From Cyanoderma ruficeps (lineage: Eukaryota; Chordata; Aves; Passeriformes; Timaliidae), in the NCBI GenBank assembly GCA_008694505.1, contig VZDJ01000047.1, forward strand, positions 815,927-879,926: DNA of 64,000 bases, given 5' to 3'. Position 1 is the stretch's first letter. Each line of letters opens with the position of its first letter. Position numbers and translations under genes: made by a program. The notes beneath the pieces were generated by a model, which was not told where the DNA came from, did no database searches, and saw nothing but the letters and a program-made list of their open reading frames with translations. Shown here in pieces: positions 37,805 through 50,269 of this stretch.

Positions 37805-40800
37805 CTCCACCATTCCAGCTGGGCAGGCTGCACTGTCCTGGGGGAATGGAGCACCAAACTCTGCATGGATTGTCGTGGATTCTGCACTTACAGCTCCCCT
37901 GTTAGCTCTGGGTGGTAACCAAGGCTTCAGCACTAATCATGGCAGGGAAAACAAACGCTCTGGCTTCTCCAAGAGGGCCCTGATTCCACTTTCCAAAAGC
38001 ACCAGCCTGGCTACAGTCCTCTGATGAAAGGGTTTTCAAAGTTTAGGCTTCAAAATATGCTCTTCTATTCAGCTCCAGGGAAATGGCTTTCCTTATTATG
38101 AAGGGAGTGTTCAGTTTGGAACCAAATGTTAATAGACTGGGGTTTTTTTTTAAAGTCTGAAAAGTATGCCTTGGAGCTTTCCACACTTTCTTAATGCAGC
38201 AAAGTCTTAAGAACTTAATGAGAACAATTAAAACATCAATATTGTCAATAATTGTACTTCAGAGCGTTTTCCCAGAGACCTCTGCCTGCCGAGGTTGTCT
38301 GCAGTCTGAAAGGGACAAATCCTAGTGAGGAAGAGCAGGGAACGCTGTCTAGAAAAACCTGCTGGGACAACAAAAGCTTTGTTGAATATGTATTTAAAAT
38401 TCAGACAACCCAACCACTGAAACCTCTACCTTAAAGAAATTAAAGGAAGGGGCACCTTTTCCAACACCCCAAATCCCCTTGGCAGAGCCAGCTCTCTCTA
38501 GGCTCCAGCCAGCTGTCAGAGGCTCTGCTGCAGATTTTCAGCTTTTATCTATCTTTTTGGAAACAAACAACTTCCCCAGCTCTCTGTGGAGTACTCTAAT
38601 TAATGAAAGCTCATGCATTTATTCTGCACAGTGCATAAAGCTGCTCACAAAACAAAGCAGAACAGGGTTGATCTCATCACTCTGGGTGTGAATTTCCCAT
38701 CAGTGGGAGGCAGGAGAGGTAAGAGCAGCTGACAGATTCAGGGCACGGGGCTGACAGTCGAGGAGGGGATGGGGGCCCCAAGAGCTCCTGCAGTTTCCTG
38801 TCCTTGGAGGTTTTGGAGACCCCAAAATAAAAATCCCTGAGCTGTCTACCTGACCCCTGACCCCTCTCAGCAGGAAGGTGGGCAGAGTGTGAAATTCTGA
38901 GCTCTGGGGACACCGTCCTGCTGCCGTCCCTTCACTTTCTGTCTCCAGACTGGTCCTAAACCAGGAGCTACCCATACAACAAAGAATAATTAGGATGAGT
39001 AGAGCGGGTTATCAAGGTTTGATACAACTCAGATGTTGCCTGAGCACCCTCTTGAACAGCTTTGATCACCCTCCTGTTTCCAGGAGTCTCGTCACTGATG
39101 ATTATGAAGTCCCTCAAGATGAAACACACTCCGTGCCCGCCATGTATATTCATATATTCATTTTTGCTGTATTTTGACCTGCCTGATGGATCAACAAAGA
39201 CACAGCTAACTTCCCTGACAGATACCTGCTAATTCTCTTCTGCCTCGTGACAACATGCAGCTAGTCTGGCTGCACTGCAGGGATTTATTCTCTTGTTTTC
39301 TCGTGTCAGACACCTCTCCCCTATTAATTCAGGGCATCAAAATCTATGCCAGTATGCGAGGGATTCACAAATATCCCACTACTTATTCCATGTGTAAATC
39401 TACGGTTTGAGGGCAAACCAAACAACAGGAGCACAAAGACTCTCTGATGCAGAGGTGGTGTGCAGAAATTATCAGGTTTGTAACCAGGAGCATGACCAGA
39501 GATTATAAGTATTTTTTAAAAAAATCTAAGTATATACAATTTCCTCCAATTAATCTTACACAAGTACTAATGCAATCTCATTTATTTTAAGTTTATGCTA
39601 TCATTTTCCTTTTAGTTTATGAAGAAGAAAGCTTTTGAGAATATTCATTTTCTTCTCTAGCAGTCTTTATTTGATTTATTAGTATATTAGATGTATCAGC
39701 ATCAGTTATTCTAACTTAGGGAACAGTTTGAGGCGTTCTATAATGAATGTAACCATGAGATTTCTGTTTAAGGAGGGAAAAATTTCCCTTCTGAAAATAT
39801 GTCTCATTCCCACTGACAAACTGTATCCAAACTTGGACATCCCATCAAAAAGGCTGAATCTATAAAGGTGAAATGCTTTTCCCTCCACTCCCTTCAGTAC
39901 TGCTATAGACAAGAAAAAACAAATTTATTGTGGGGTCCATAAGAGCACAAGGCTACATTTAATAGGAACAACAGCAAAAACTATGGAATGTTGGGATTTG
40001 AAGAACACATTTAGCTTAACACAGCTTTAGCAGGGAAAATTTCAGGTGTTCTGAAACTTGCTGACGGCATCTGGTGAGAATCCAGCTCTGACACTGCCCA
40101 AAGCCCTGCCCTGGAGGCCAGAGAAACATCTTACAGGAACCTGTTCTGCTCTTCAGTCTATCCATGTGAAATCACATTTTGCAGCCTGTCTGTCTCCAGT
40201 GGGGAAAGGGGAACAGTGACAGAGGGAGGGGAAGGAGAACTGGCCTACATGTAAATGATTTTGACTACAAAAATACCTACATGGAAACAAATTCTTTTCT
40301 CTCTAGATCCTTGCAGTAAGAGAAATAATTGCTGAGTTTCATGGAATTCAGGAACTCCTCCAAGTGGGAGTTTATCCCTGGCCTCACAGGAATGCTGGAG
40401 GAGCACAGGTGGGGCTGAGCCAATACCTTGGGAATTCATCCAGAGCCCCAAATGTCATCCACAACCCCAAAGGAGATCCTGTTCAACCGAACCCCAAAGG
40501 GACCCAGAGTTACCCCGAGATCACACAAACTGCCCAGCAGGGCAAGTCTGCAGAGTTACTCCCATTTCCTCTCTGCATTCCTTGTTCTGAACGAGACTCT
40601 CTGACACTCAGCCCAAAACTGGAACCTGTTCTACAGAGGGTGAAGTTCCAGTTAAAATGAGCAAATAGGAAATTTCTGTGTAAAATGGCCTCAGCTGTGA
40701 CATGTGAGATGAGATGCATGCAGCATTTGCAGCTTTTTACTAATTAAATTAGATAACAATTTTCCAGCTTGTGTGCTACAGTCAGACTATGACTTATTAC

Positions 40801-43800
40801 CTCTGGGTAGCTAACCAGCCTTGAACTAGGCAACACATTTGGAAAAAAAAATAAAAGCTTCAGCAAAAATATTTGTTTGATAATTTTGACCTTCATGAAA
40901 ATATGTATATACATTAACAGGCACAGATTGTCTCGTGTGCAGTAAATGTACATTCAGTGTATTGTATAAAACATGACAGATTCACTTCCATCTCAGAAGA
41001 ATTAAAGAGACTTTGCTCCTTAAAACCATGTCTAGAGAGTGATCCAATTGAAACCGGGACACTGATGGGCCCTGTTCCTGTGGCAGGTCACATCAAAATA
41101 CATTCCTTGGAAAGAATTCCTCCAGACCTTCCATTTTGGGCACGCCTATGACATTGACTCAAGGGCAGGGAAGGTACCAGGGGACAGCAAAGGCAGGAAC
41201 GAGATGATCAGCCTGGAAATGGGGGCTCTAAAATCTCCTAAAGCAGAGGTTGTGCCCGAGTTTTCTCCAGGGGAGCTCCAGGAGAGCTGTTCTGCAGAGG
41301 ATGGCAGTGAAGGAAAGGATGTGAGCCGGGGATAAACGTGGCCCTGAGCACCAAACCTGGCCCTGCCTCACTCTGGCAAATGCAGCTTGTTCCTGTGGAA
41401 GTGCTGTCCACACCATCCATGCACAGAGCCCTTGCTGCTGCTCTTGGGACTCACGAGCAGAACAAACACTGCGTCCCTCAGACCTGACAATCTGCGTAAG
41501 AAAAACCAGGTTTAACGAGGCAGGTGTCTGTCTGTGACAGGAGAATGATGGATAGAGCCCCTCTCTTCGCACTGGCAGAGATGTCTTTGCTGATGAGCCT
41601 CGTGTTGTGCAAAAGAGGAGGAGTGGTGAGTACCTGGTGTGTGTCTGTGAGGTGAAATATTGCATTTTGGGTTGCAATGTATAATTTCATAGATTATAAG
41701 TTTTGTTTAGTGACTGACTGCAGAACTGATGTTTCAGGGTTTAGCACTGCAGTGATTTATGGTCTTGTCAGGGAAGTTTTAACATGCTCAGTGTGTGCAG
41801 ATGTTTCTGCAGTTGTGACATGCTCTAAAAAAATCACAGTGGTCAATTGCCCCCCGGTGCTTTTCATGACAAATCTGTGGCAGCAAAGCCAAGGGGTTGT
41901 GCAGTGGAGCTGCAATGACCAGCAGGGATAGTTTGGTCATTAACTTGTGATTTCTTATTGTTACCGATGCTCAGAGCCCCCTGTGCCTCCAAAGCTGTCC
42001 AGAACAGGAAGATTAATTGAAATAAAAAAGCCAGAAAATTCAACTGAAAGCATTGCAACAGTAACACCTTTTGTATGCACAGACCTGACTTCCTGATAGC
42101 TGATTTTGGGCTGAATTGTTCCAATAGCTACATAGAAACAGCCTCAGAAACAAATTCCCCCCATGTCTCTTCAAAATTATTTTCTCCTAATTGGAAAAAA
42201 ACTGACTTCTCAAAAAATCCCAAGCAGGATTGGTTGGAATAAGTGGATTTAGGAATTCCTGAAGTGTGGCACTGACAGCGAGGTGATCTCCAGCTGCTTT
42301 GGGGTCCAGCAGGGTGTGGAAAAACCAACATCTACAGCAGTGCTGCTAAATGCAGCAATATCTGTATAATCTTTTGACACACATTTCTCTAAGACCTGAA
42401 TAAATTTCAACTTCAAAGCACCCTCTGTTCTCAGAAGCAGCACTTTACTAGATCCCAAGACTCCTGGCAGCTGAAGATCTGCTCCTTAGTTTTTTGTTTG
42501 TTTTAATGTTCATTTTTATCCTTCTGTTCCATTCATATAATTTTCAGAGTTGTGTTCACTACCTATAATTTTGGCTTGCTTGGGATACTTTGGTCTCATC
42601 CTAGGCCTGGGAAAGAACAGAGAATGGTGATACTACATTGTTATGTGGCAGATCAGGGGTAATATAGTCAGCTTAGTGGGAATTCCTTTCCTTTCCTTTC
42701 CTTTCNTTATTTTCAGTCTTAGTCAATGCCAGATTTATTTTCAGTCCTACTGAGGCCGTTGAATTGCAAAGGGAACTAATGAGTGTGAGCACAGCACTCC
42801 CACAGGCTCCTCCAGCCACACAAAGCCCTCCAAACACAACTCCACCAGATCTGCTGAACAGCAGAGATGCACCAGGACAACCCATTGCTCATAAAAAAGC
42901 TCTTCTTTCATATACATGTGAGAATTCAGCAAACAGAACCAAACTGAAAAAGCTGAGAGTTATTCTTGGGGAACAGATGAAGTCAATGCACATCTGAAAT
43001 GGCACAGGGTGTTGTGGGGTGGCAGCAAGGAAAACAAACCAAGAGCTGAGCAGCTTTCCCCCGCTGCTGAATTGGCTGATTTATCCAGTGCAGTAACATT
43101 AAAAGGACATTCACACACACACACAAAGCAGAGAAAGGAAAAAAGACAGAAAAAGAGCTGAGTTTCATCATGATCCCAATATCTGCCTCCTCTTCCACGG
43201 CATGGAACCATCAGCAGGTCTGACTGCTGGAGATCCCTGTCCCTAAATCCTCCCACACTCCTCCCTGGAACAGCCTCTGCCTCTCCAGAGAGCTCAGGCA
43301 GGTGAGAAATCTGCTGTTTATGTCAAGAGTGGGAATTCAGTGACCATTTAAGCCCAGATATCTCTGGCCCTTCCAGTTTTATCGTTATCATTTCTCATTA
43401 TCCTTTCTCGTTATCATTTCCAGAGGTTTCAGCACTAATTCTGCTGCTGCTCCTTCATCAGTCACACTTCAGAAATAGTTCTAGGAACTTGTTATTTAAA
43501 AACTTCATTAGACAGAAGCAAAAACCACAAAGTAACTCCTCTGATGTTTACTCCCCTGAACAGTCAACATCTGACTTCATAATTTATCTCTTATAAAAAA
43601 GAAAATCAACAAATTTAGCTGAAATTTAGCGGTGAAAAATAGACATGCCTTAAAAAAATTACTATGAGTAGGCAAACACATGGCAACAGATTTTAGCTGC
43701 ACTAGAATATGAACAAACTCCCATATGGTTGCATGAGCAATCATGACCAAAACAAGACTATATATCTTGTAAAAGGAATAACAAACAACTATGTTTTGAC

Positions 43801-45430
43801 AAAAAAACCCCTTCACTGCTTTATTTGCATGGGAAAAATAAGTGTTTTTCTGAAAGTTTAACTACAGGAATTTCTGGATTACTAAACACAAAATGTCCTT
43901 TAGCAAGCTGATTCCAGAAGTAACAGATGCTCATAAACAGCACAGATTCTTATTTTCTGTAGGAAAAAATGTCATTAAAACCGCGTAACAAAAAAATGCA
44001 TTTATGTATTTCAGTCTGTGCGGACACAAAACCGTCCCCAAAGTCAGAACTCAGAGAAAACAAACTGGGCAGTGGGTGAAAAAGGGCACAAATCAACCCA
44101 GATCCAGCCACTCTGACAGAAAAGGTGTGTTCAATATTCCCTGGAAGTGCAGACAGTGACTGATACCTGCAGCCTCTACTTACAGCAAAACTTTCTGGGT
44201 GCTCTGCAGAGCTCCAGAGCAATAAACTCAGAGCAGGAAATCTGCTTCCCTGCCAAAGTTTCATTTGCTGTGCAGCCCTAGAGACAATATCTTCATCTCC
44301 TGGACACCAAAAGGGGATAGGATTTCACTGGCTGTTAGAGAAAAGTTCTTTTACCTGGGAGCTCTTTACAGATTTCACTGCAGCTGAGTGCTCAGACTCT
44401 GCAAATTACAGCAGAGATCCCTTTTTTCCCCTTTTGAAATGGATCTTAACTGTTCTTATTTAAACATTATAGCAAATAAACAGCACTGTAACACTGAATA
44501 AACAAAAGAAGAGTGCTTTTAGATTCTCGGATTCTGTGTGATATCCTGCCCTCATTAAAAGAATTCTCTGCAATTTTGATGTATTTTCCTGACAAATCTC
44601 TCCACCATTTGCCAGGTGGCGTGTCTGACCTCAAAATCTCTTTCCAAACAGTCTGCTGTTGCTAATGCAGTAGAAATTCAGATAATTTGTTCTAGAGAAG
44701 CAGGTTGAATCAACATGCAGACAAAGTGCAACCCCTGGATTTGTTCAGTATTAATTGCACTTCTGTCCAGCTCAGTACTGGACTCAAAATAATGGTCTCA
44801 AAGCCAGCAAGAGGATGTCAGCTGTGAGGAACAGCACAGAGCTGACTAAAGATGTGCTCAGACCACCAGCCTGAGCCACTGTGTCAACATCTTACCCCTC
44901 ACAAGCATCACATATGAAACATCTGCCTTTAGAGCATCGGGTGAGTTCACAGAATGAGCAAAAAAAAGTTAAATTGATTAAAAATCATCTCACAAGACAT
45001 TCATTGAGATGTTAACAGCAGCTACCTCCATACTTCCAACATTCTGTGTTACCCTTATGCTGCAGGAGACACTGCAGAGAATTTCTAAAGAAAACAGAAA
45101 ATAATTTTCTTAAATTGCACAGGAATTTGCTAAATATTTGTGAATTCAGCATCAGGAACTTCATCCCCGCCCTGAATAATGGCAGCAGCGTGGTGACAAC
45201 TGGCCAATGTTGGGAGGTTTCCATTTCCAGATTTCAAAGGACTTTGCAAGAGGGAAGAAGCAGCACAGAGAATTCCCTTGAGAGCTGGGGCAGTGTTCTG
45301 TCCATCCCCGCCCCTGGACACCTCTGAGGAATATCTGGGTGGGAGAACTCCCCTTCCCAGGAGACAGAGACAGTGTGGGCTGTGGATAAAGCCAGAGATT
45401 CTTTGGGGGAAGGTGGGGCTGCCCCTGCAG
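37805..45430. other. Non-genic sequence
   Basis: No supported exon. GC-richer patches at about 40360-40640 and 41160-41480 have frames on both strands without domains. Short (CA)n tracts occur near 43115. Confidence 0.55.
42683..42706. repeat. (TTTCC)n repeat ending in an N
   Basis: TTCCTTTCCTTTCCTTTCC is followed by an N at 42706, then TTATTTTC. The true repeat length is unresolved. Confidence 0.88.
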
Positions 45431-45434
45431 AGCT

Positions 45435-45512
45435 GACACGGGCACAGGTGAGGGCACAGACACAGGTAAGGACACAGGTAAGGACACGGGCACAGGTGAG
45501 GACACAGGTGGG
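45435..45512 (+). repeat. 6/12/18-bp minisatellite of splice-donor-like units
   Basis: GACACGGGCACAGGTGAG, GGCACAGACACAGGTAAG, GACACAGGTAAG and GACACGGGCACAGGTGAG follow each other, then GACACAGGTGGGG. Unit lengths are multiples of six. Four units end in CAGGTGAG or CAGGTAAG, which equal the consensus 5' splice site on the + strand. Confidence 0.88.
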
Positions 45513-45514
45513 GT

Positions 45515-46320
45515 GTGTCTGAGTCCCCTCACTGCTGCCTCAGCAGGGTTAGGCCAGGACAAAAAAAAATCTAAATATTCTCAGGTTTTGCCCAAACTCG
45601 CTCTTCATCCCACAAACTCCATTTAGACCGTTGGCAGTGGTTCTTATGGAGAAGTTACCCACACAAACCATGAAAAGTGGCCTCAGAGCCTGCACAGAAA
45701 GCCCTCCTTCACCCTGTGTGCCCAGCACCTTCTAGAGTAGAAAACTCCACCTGCAATAGCTCTTTAATCTGTAACTAATTGCTCACTGTCAAGTTCTGTT
45801 TTCCTCTCCTACCCTTTTTAAATACTATTATGGTCATTTACAACCCCAATTTTAATTATACAGAGAATACCATGGAAGACTTGAAAGATGTATATTTTTT
45901 TTTCCTTTCCACCTGCCACAAACTGCTGTATATTAAATGTGATTTAGACAAATTGGGCTGTTTGCCAGTAATGAGCTGAAAAGAACATCTGGACACGTGT
46001 AACACATGCAAATTCACCTCTAGCAAACCAGCCTGCTGCTGGGGAATCTTACTTTGTTTCTGGCTATTTCTTGATTTGTGACCAATCACTCTTGACCTCT
46101 AAAAAGGACTAAAAACATTTCTAGACTTGTAACTTTTTAGACACACACACTTGTTCACTGTGGGATACCAGATTTTGATGCAGGTTTCACTAGAGATGAA
46201 ATGCATGGATAGTTTCAGTAGTTTCATGTAGATCTTCTCTGGACAGAGATGTTCCTGATTCACAATAAACGTGTACAAGGTGTTTGTAAACAGCAGAGAG
46301 ATTTCATTTTAGAAACTTTC
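45515..46320. other. Non-genic sequence
   Basis: Nothing recognisable beyond a short ACACACAC tract near 46141. Confidence 0.6.
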
Positions 46321-46322
46321 CC

Positions 46323-46413
46323 GATGCTTTGAGTTTTATCTTTCCTGTGTTTCAGACTCTGTGCTGCCCAGGGGTGCAGCTCTGAGCTCACAGTCAGTGT
46401 CACTCAGCTCTGC
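46323..46413 (+). mobile_element. Truncated copy of the 24 kb LTR
   Basis: The sequence from GATGCTTTGAGTTTTATCTT through TCAGACTCTGTGCTGCCCAG to TCAGTGTCACTCAGCTCTGC matches 24088-24178 with only a few substitutions and two one-base indels. It then diverges completely. It is a fragment of the same dispersed family in the same orientation. Confidence 0.8.
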
Positions 46414-46414
46414 C

Positions 46415-47960
46415 CTCCTGGTTATTGCCCTGCAAAGCAGCAAATTTGTGCCGTGCTAAAAATCAAGAGCAATTGTTCCACCAGTAGTATTTCCCTCATG
46501 GTAGTAATAGTGAGAGTGGAAAATTGACACTGTAAGTCACAGGAACAATTACTGTCTGAGGCTGGAGAAGTTCAGATCTGTTCTCCTGCTCCTTATCTTA
46601 GGGCTAAACACTCACATAAAGCCGGGTTTTATTTTTAGAGCGTGACAACTGAGGAAACAAAAATAGTTGGGCTGAGTTTATAAAGCGACTTTGAAAATGG
46701 AAATTTTCTGCCTTACGTAGTACGAGTAACCAGACAGATGAAATGGGAGTTCAGCAAAGGAAAGCAGCTTTGGAAAGCTGCTCCCAGCATGCAAAAGTGT
46801 ATTCTTGATATCACTAATGTGCATCAGTTGGAGGTAATTTTTTTCCCTGTTCATTTTCTCTGTACTCCCCAAGAGAATATTTCAGAGATTACTGTATAAT
46901 TATAATCAACTGTTATTTTATGAGGCCCACAAGACCTCCCTGAACTAAATGACTTTTCCCTTTTAGTCACAAGACTTTCTATAGCACTGGTAATTTCTTT
47001 AAGTGGTCAATCATACAAATTCAAAAAATGAATAGCAATCTCTATTAATGCTGGGTTCAGCTGCTTTATCCAGTGATGAATATATCTTACTCCATACATT
47101 TTTTATGTGCAGTCACTGCTATTTTTGTTAATTTTTGTATCTGAAGTGAGAAGGTTGATGGTAAGAGATTTTGACTAGGACTGTGGCTGTATCTAAAAAT
47201 ATATATATATTTATAAAGCATTGGTATCTTTTGTTGCTTCTGTGATCATTGTATCTGCCTTTCCATTATTTTCCTTATAATTTAAGGCTGACGTGCAATT
47301 CCCTGCTATGGAATGGCCAAGTGGAAGGAATATTTTCAGTCATTTCTCCTTAGAACAAACCAGAGAAGTTAAAAGAAGCCCTAACGAGGGAGGACTCCAC
47401 TCACAGCCTGAATTTCCTTTTACAGTACTTCACATTATTCTGCTTTGAACCTCTGACAGAATATAACAAGGAAATATTAAAATCAAGTAGAGAATTGGCA
47501 CTCCAAGTGTGGCAAAGAAAGAATGTCATTTTTAATGGTGATCACAGGAGTATGTTATATCCTATTGTACATTCCTGGGTTTTTACATGATTTCCAAGTT
47601 CCACTGATAGTGATTAAGCTTTATAAACCTCACAAGAAGTTAACAATTCCCAACAGAAAACACATCAAAACTATGATATTTTCACTTCCACTTGGGGGAA
47701 GAGCCTCTGCTCTGAGTAGGAGACAAAATACACCAAAATACATCGAACAGTCGTAGGAAAAACGAGACCAGAAAGGTTGGGATGGGTTTGGAATACCAGG
47801 AGCAAAGCCCTGAGAGGTGTTTTTTTTGGAGAGCACTGTGGGGCTGAGGCAGAATAACAACGTGGATATTTGCAGACAAAGCCAATGGGCAGGAAAAATT
47901 GACACCCTGGTCAGCCTAAGAGAGGGGATGGAAAGGAAGATAAATTCTACATCTGAGGAG
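46415..47960. other. Non-genic sequence
   Basis: A short (TA)n tract lies near 47195. No exon or other repeat is recognised. Confidence 0.6.
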
Positions 47961-47964
47961 GGAG

Positions 47965-48732
47965 ATCTCAGAGCAGCCAAAACCCAGACAAAGCTGTACC
48001 CCAACTCTGAGAGCAGCTAAACCCAGACAAAGCTGTACCCCAACTCTGAGAGCAGCTAAACCCAGACAAAGCTGTACCCCAACTCTGAGAGCAGCTAAAC
48101 CCAGACAAAGCTGTACCCCAACTCTGAGAGCAGCTAAACCCAGACAAAGCTGTACCCCAACTCTGAGAGCAGCTAAACCCAGACAAAGCTGTACCCCAAC
48201 TCTGAGAGCAGCTAAACCCAGACAAAGCTGTACCCCAACTCTGAGAGCAGCTAAACCCAGACAAAGCTGTACCCCAACTCTGAGAGCAGCTAAACCCAGA
48301 CAAAGCTGTACCCCAACTCTGAGAGCAGCTAAACCCAGACAAAGCTGTACCCCAACTCTGAGAGCAGCTAAACCCAGACAAAGCTGTACCCCAACTCTGA
48401 GAGCAGCTAAACCCAGACAAAGCTGTACCCCAACTCTGAGAGCAGCTAAACCCAGACAAAGCTGTACCCCAACTCTGAGAGCAGCTAAACCCAGACAAAG
48501 CTGTACCCCAACTCTGAGAGCAGCTAAACCCAGACAAAGCTGTACCCCAGCTCTGAGAGCAGCTAAACCCAGACAAAGCTGTACCCCAGCTCTGAGAGCA
48601 GCTAAACCCAGACAAAGCTGTACCCCAACTCTCAGGGCAGCCAAAACCCAGACAAAGCTGTACCCCAGCTCTGAGGGCAGCCAAAGCCCAGACAAAAGCT
48701 GTACCCCAACTCTCAGAGCAGCCAAAGCCCAG
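47965..48732. repeat. Homogenised 39-bp minisatellite, about 19.6 copies
   Basis: The unit starts CTCTGAGAGCAGCTAAACCC and continues AGACAAAGCTGTACCCCAA (39 bp). Fourteen consecutive units from 48005 to 48550 appear identical by eye. Edge units carry variants such as CAGCCAAAACCC, CAGCTCTGAGG and 40-41-bp lengths. Because 39 is divisible by three, frames stay open through the array. The minus strand shows a 275-codon frame of AALRVGVQLCLGL repeats and a 316-codon frame of SGFSCSQSWGTAL repeats. These are artefacts of the period unless transcripts prove otherwise. Confidence 0.97.
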
Positions 48733-48734
48733 TT

Positions 48735-49965
48735 TTTCCTCACCCTGTCTCTGTGGGAACCCAGAGCCAGAATAATTTCCCACCAGCTCAGCTCTTTCTG
48801 CCTTTTTCCTTTGCTTTAAATAAATCCCCCCAGTTCCAATCCCCCCATGAGGAGACAGCATCTTCAATTTAACATACTTAAGGATCCCTAAATCCGACAC
48901 CCAAACCTTAATGAACAAAGATATTTAAAAATACATAAAAAATGGGAAGGTTTGGCCAAGGTATTTCGAAGAAGTGAGTGGGAAAAGTCCCTGAGCTAAG
49001 TGGGAGCAAAGTGTTGCAGCCCTTTCTCTCCACAAGCACAGCAGAGCTGCTGAGATTGCTGAGCATTCCTGCCAAGCTTCCACCATTATCTCTAATTAAG
49101 AAACATTTCTTTTGAAATTAATAGATTTCCGTGGTCATATTATTCACCTTCTTTAGTTTGTTCTGCACACACACACACACAAAAAAAAAGGTGTTGGACT
49201 GGAGACATCAGTTACTTATATTAAAAAAAAGCCCACAAAGTGCGTGTTAAATTGAGATAACACCTGCCCCACTGGCCTTAAAATGATCCATAAAAGGATT
49301 TATCTTCCAAAAGGACACTCCTGGAAATGTCTGACTGTGATAATGAAATGGCACCAAAGTTCACTTTGCTGTAGAAAAGCTGTGTTCATCCACACGCTGT
49401 GAATATTTCGATGCAACTTCAAGCAAACCCCACAAAATGCTCAACCTCCCTGTTACTCTGAGGTGGAGCAGAGAAATACACACTCAATTATTTGTATTAA
49501 GATATTACTATAATAAATGTTAATTATATCTAATACATATTTATAATATTAATTATAATAAATATTAATTCTCTAAGGTAATAAGAAGTGATAATTATCA
49601 GATGCATTCTTTATCTTTCTGTTCATCAATATCACAGGATTGGAGGGGCCTGGAAGGACGTTCAGTGCTCTGTGAATTCTGGACAGGACTCTGCCATTCA
49701 ATAATATCAATATTGTATCAATAACCCTGTTCATACTGTGCAAGAGAGAAAGAAAATCAAATTTACTTAAAAGCCCATTCCTCCCCCCACCCCGATTTTA
49801 TATTTCTGCCACTATGACTGAATCTTTTTCTACTGGAAAACTACCAACACTGGAGCTACTGAACATTCCAGCCACGTGCAGTGCTCTGTAATTAACACTT
49901 ACAGACAACCAAAATGGATTTGCTGCCTGGGCAGTGGTGAAGCCGTGAACTGCTGCAGGACAGGC
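48735..49965. other. Non-genic sequence
   Basis: Contains a (CA)n plus A9 tract at 49166-49189 and an AT-rich TTAATTATAATAAATATT section at 49495-49575. No exon. Confidence 0.6.
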
Positions 49966-49970
49966 AGGGG

Positions 49971-50268
49971 ATGACATTTGTGACCCTGCAGAATTCCAGG
50001 CAGAGGGGATGACACTTGTGGCCCTGCAGAATTCCAGGCAGAGGGGATGACATTTGTGGCCCAGCAGAATTCCAGGCAGAGGGGATGACATTTATGGCCC
50101 TGCAGAATTCCAGGCAGAGGGGATGACATTTGTGGCCCTGCAGAATTCCAGGCAGAGGGGATGACATTTGTGGCCCTGCAGAATTCCAGGCAGAGGGGAT
50201 GACATTTATGACCCTGCAGAATTCCAGGCAGAGGGGATGACATTTATGACCCTGCAGAATTCCAGGCA
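49971..50268. repeat. 38-bp minisatellite, about 7.8 copies
   Basis: The unit ATGACATTTGTGGCCCTGCA followed by GAATTCCAGGCAGAGGGG starts at 49971, 50009, 50047, 50085, 50123, 50161, 50199 and 50237. Variants are GTGACC, TATGGCC, CACTTG and CCCAGCAG. Each unit carries GAATTC, and most carry CTGCAG directly before it. The apparent proteins across it (HKCHPLCLEFCRA repeats, minus) are repeat artefacts. A period of 38 cycles all three frames. Confidence 0.96.
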
Positions 50269-50269
50269 C

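Noticed and set aside
47916..48918. Long minus-strand proteins of 275 and 316 residues
   Set aside because: They are translations of the 39-bp minisatellite in two frames. The period is divisible by three, so open frames are expected without coding function.
49637..49665. Possible CR1 remnant (CACAGGATTGGAGGGGCCTGG)
   Set aside because: Too short and diverged to separate from chance.
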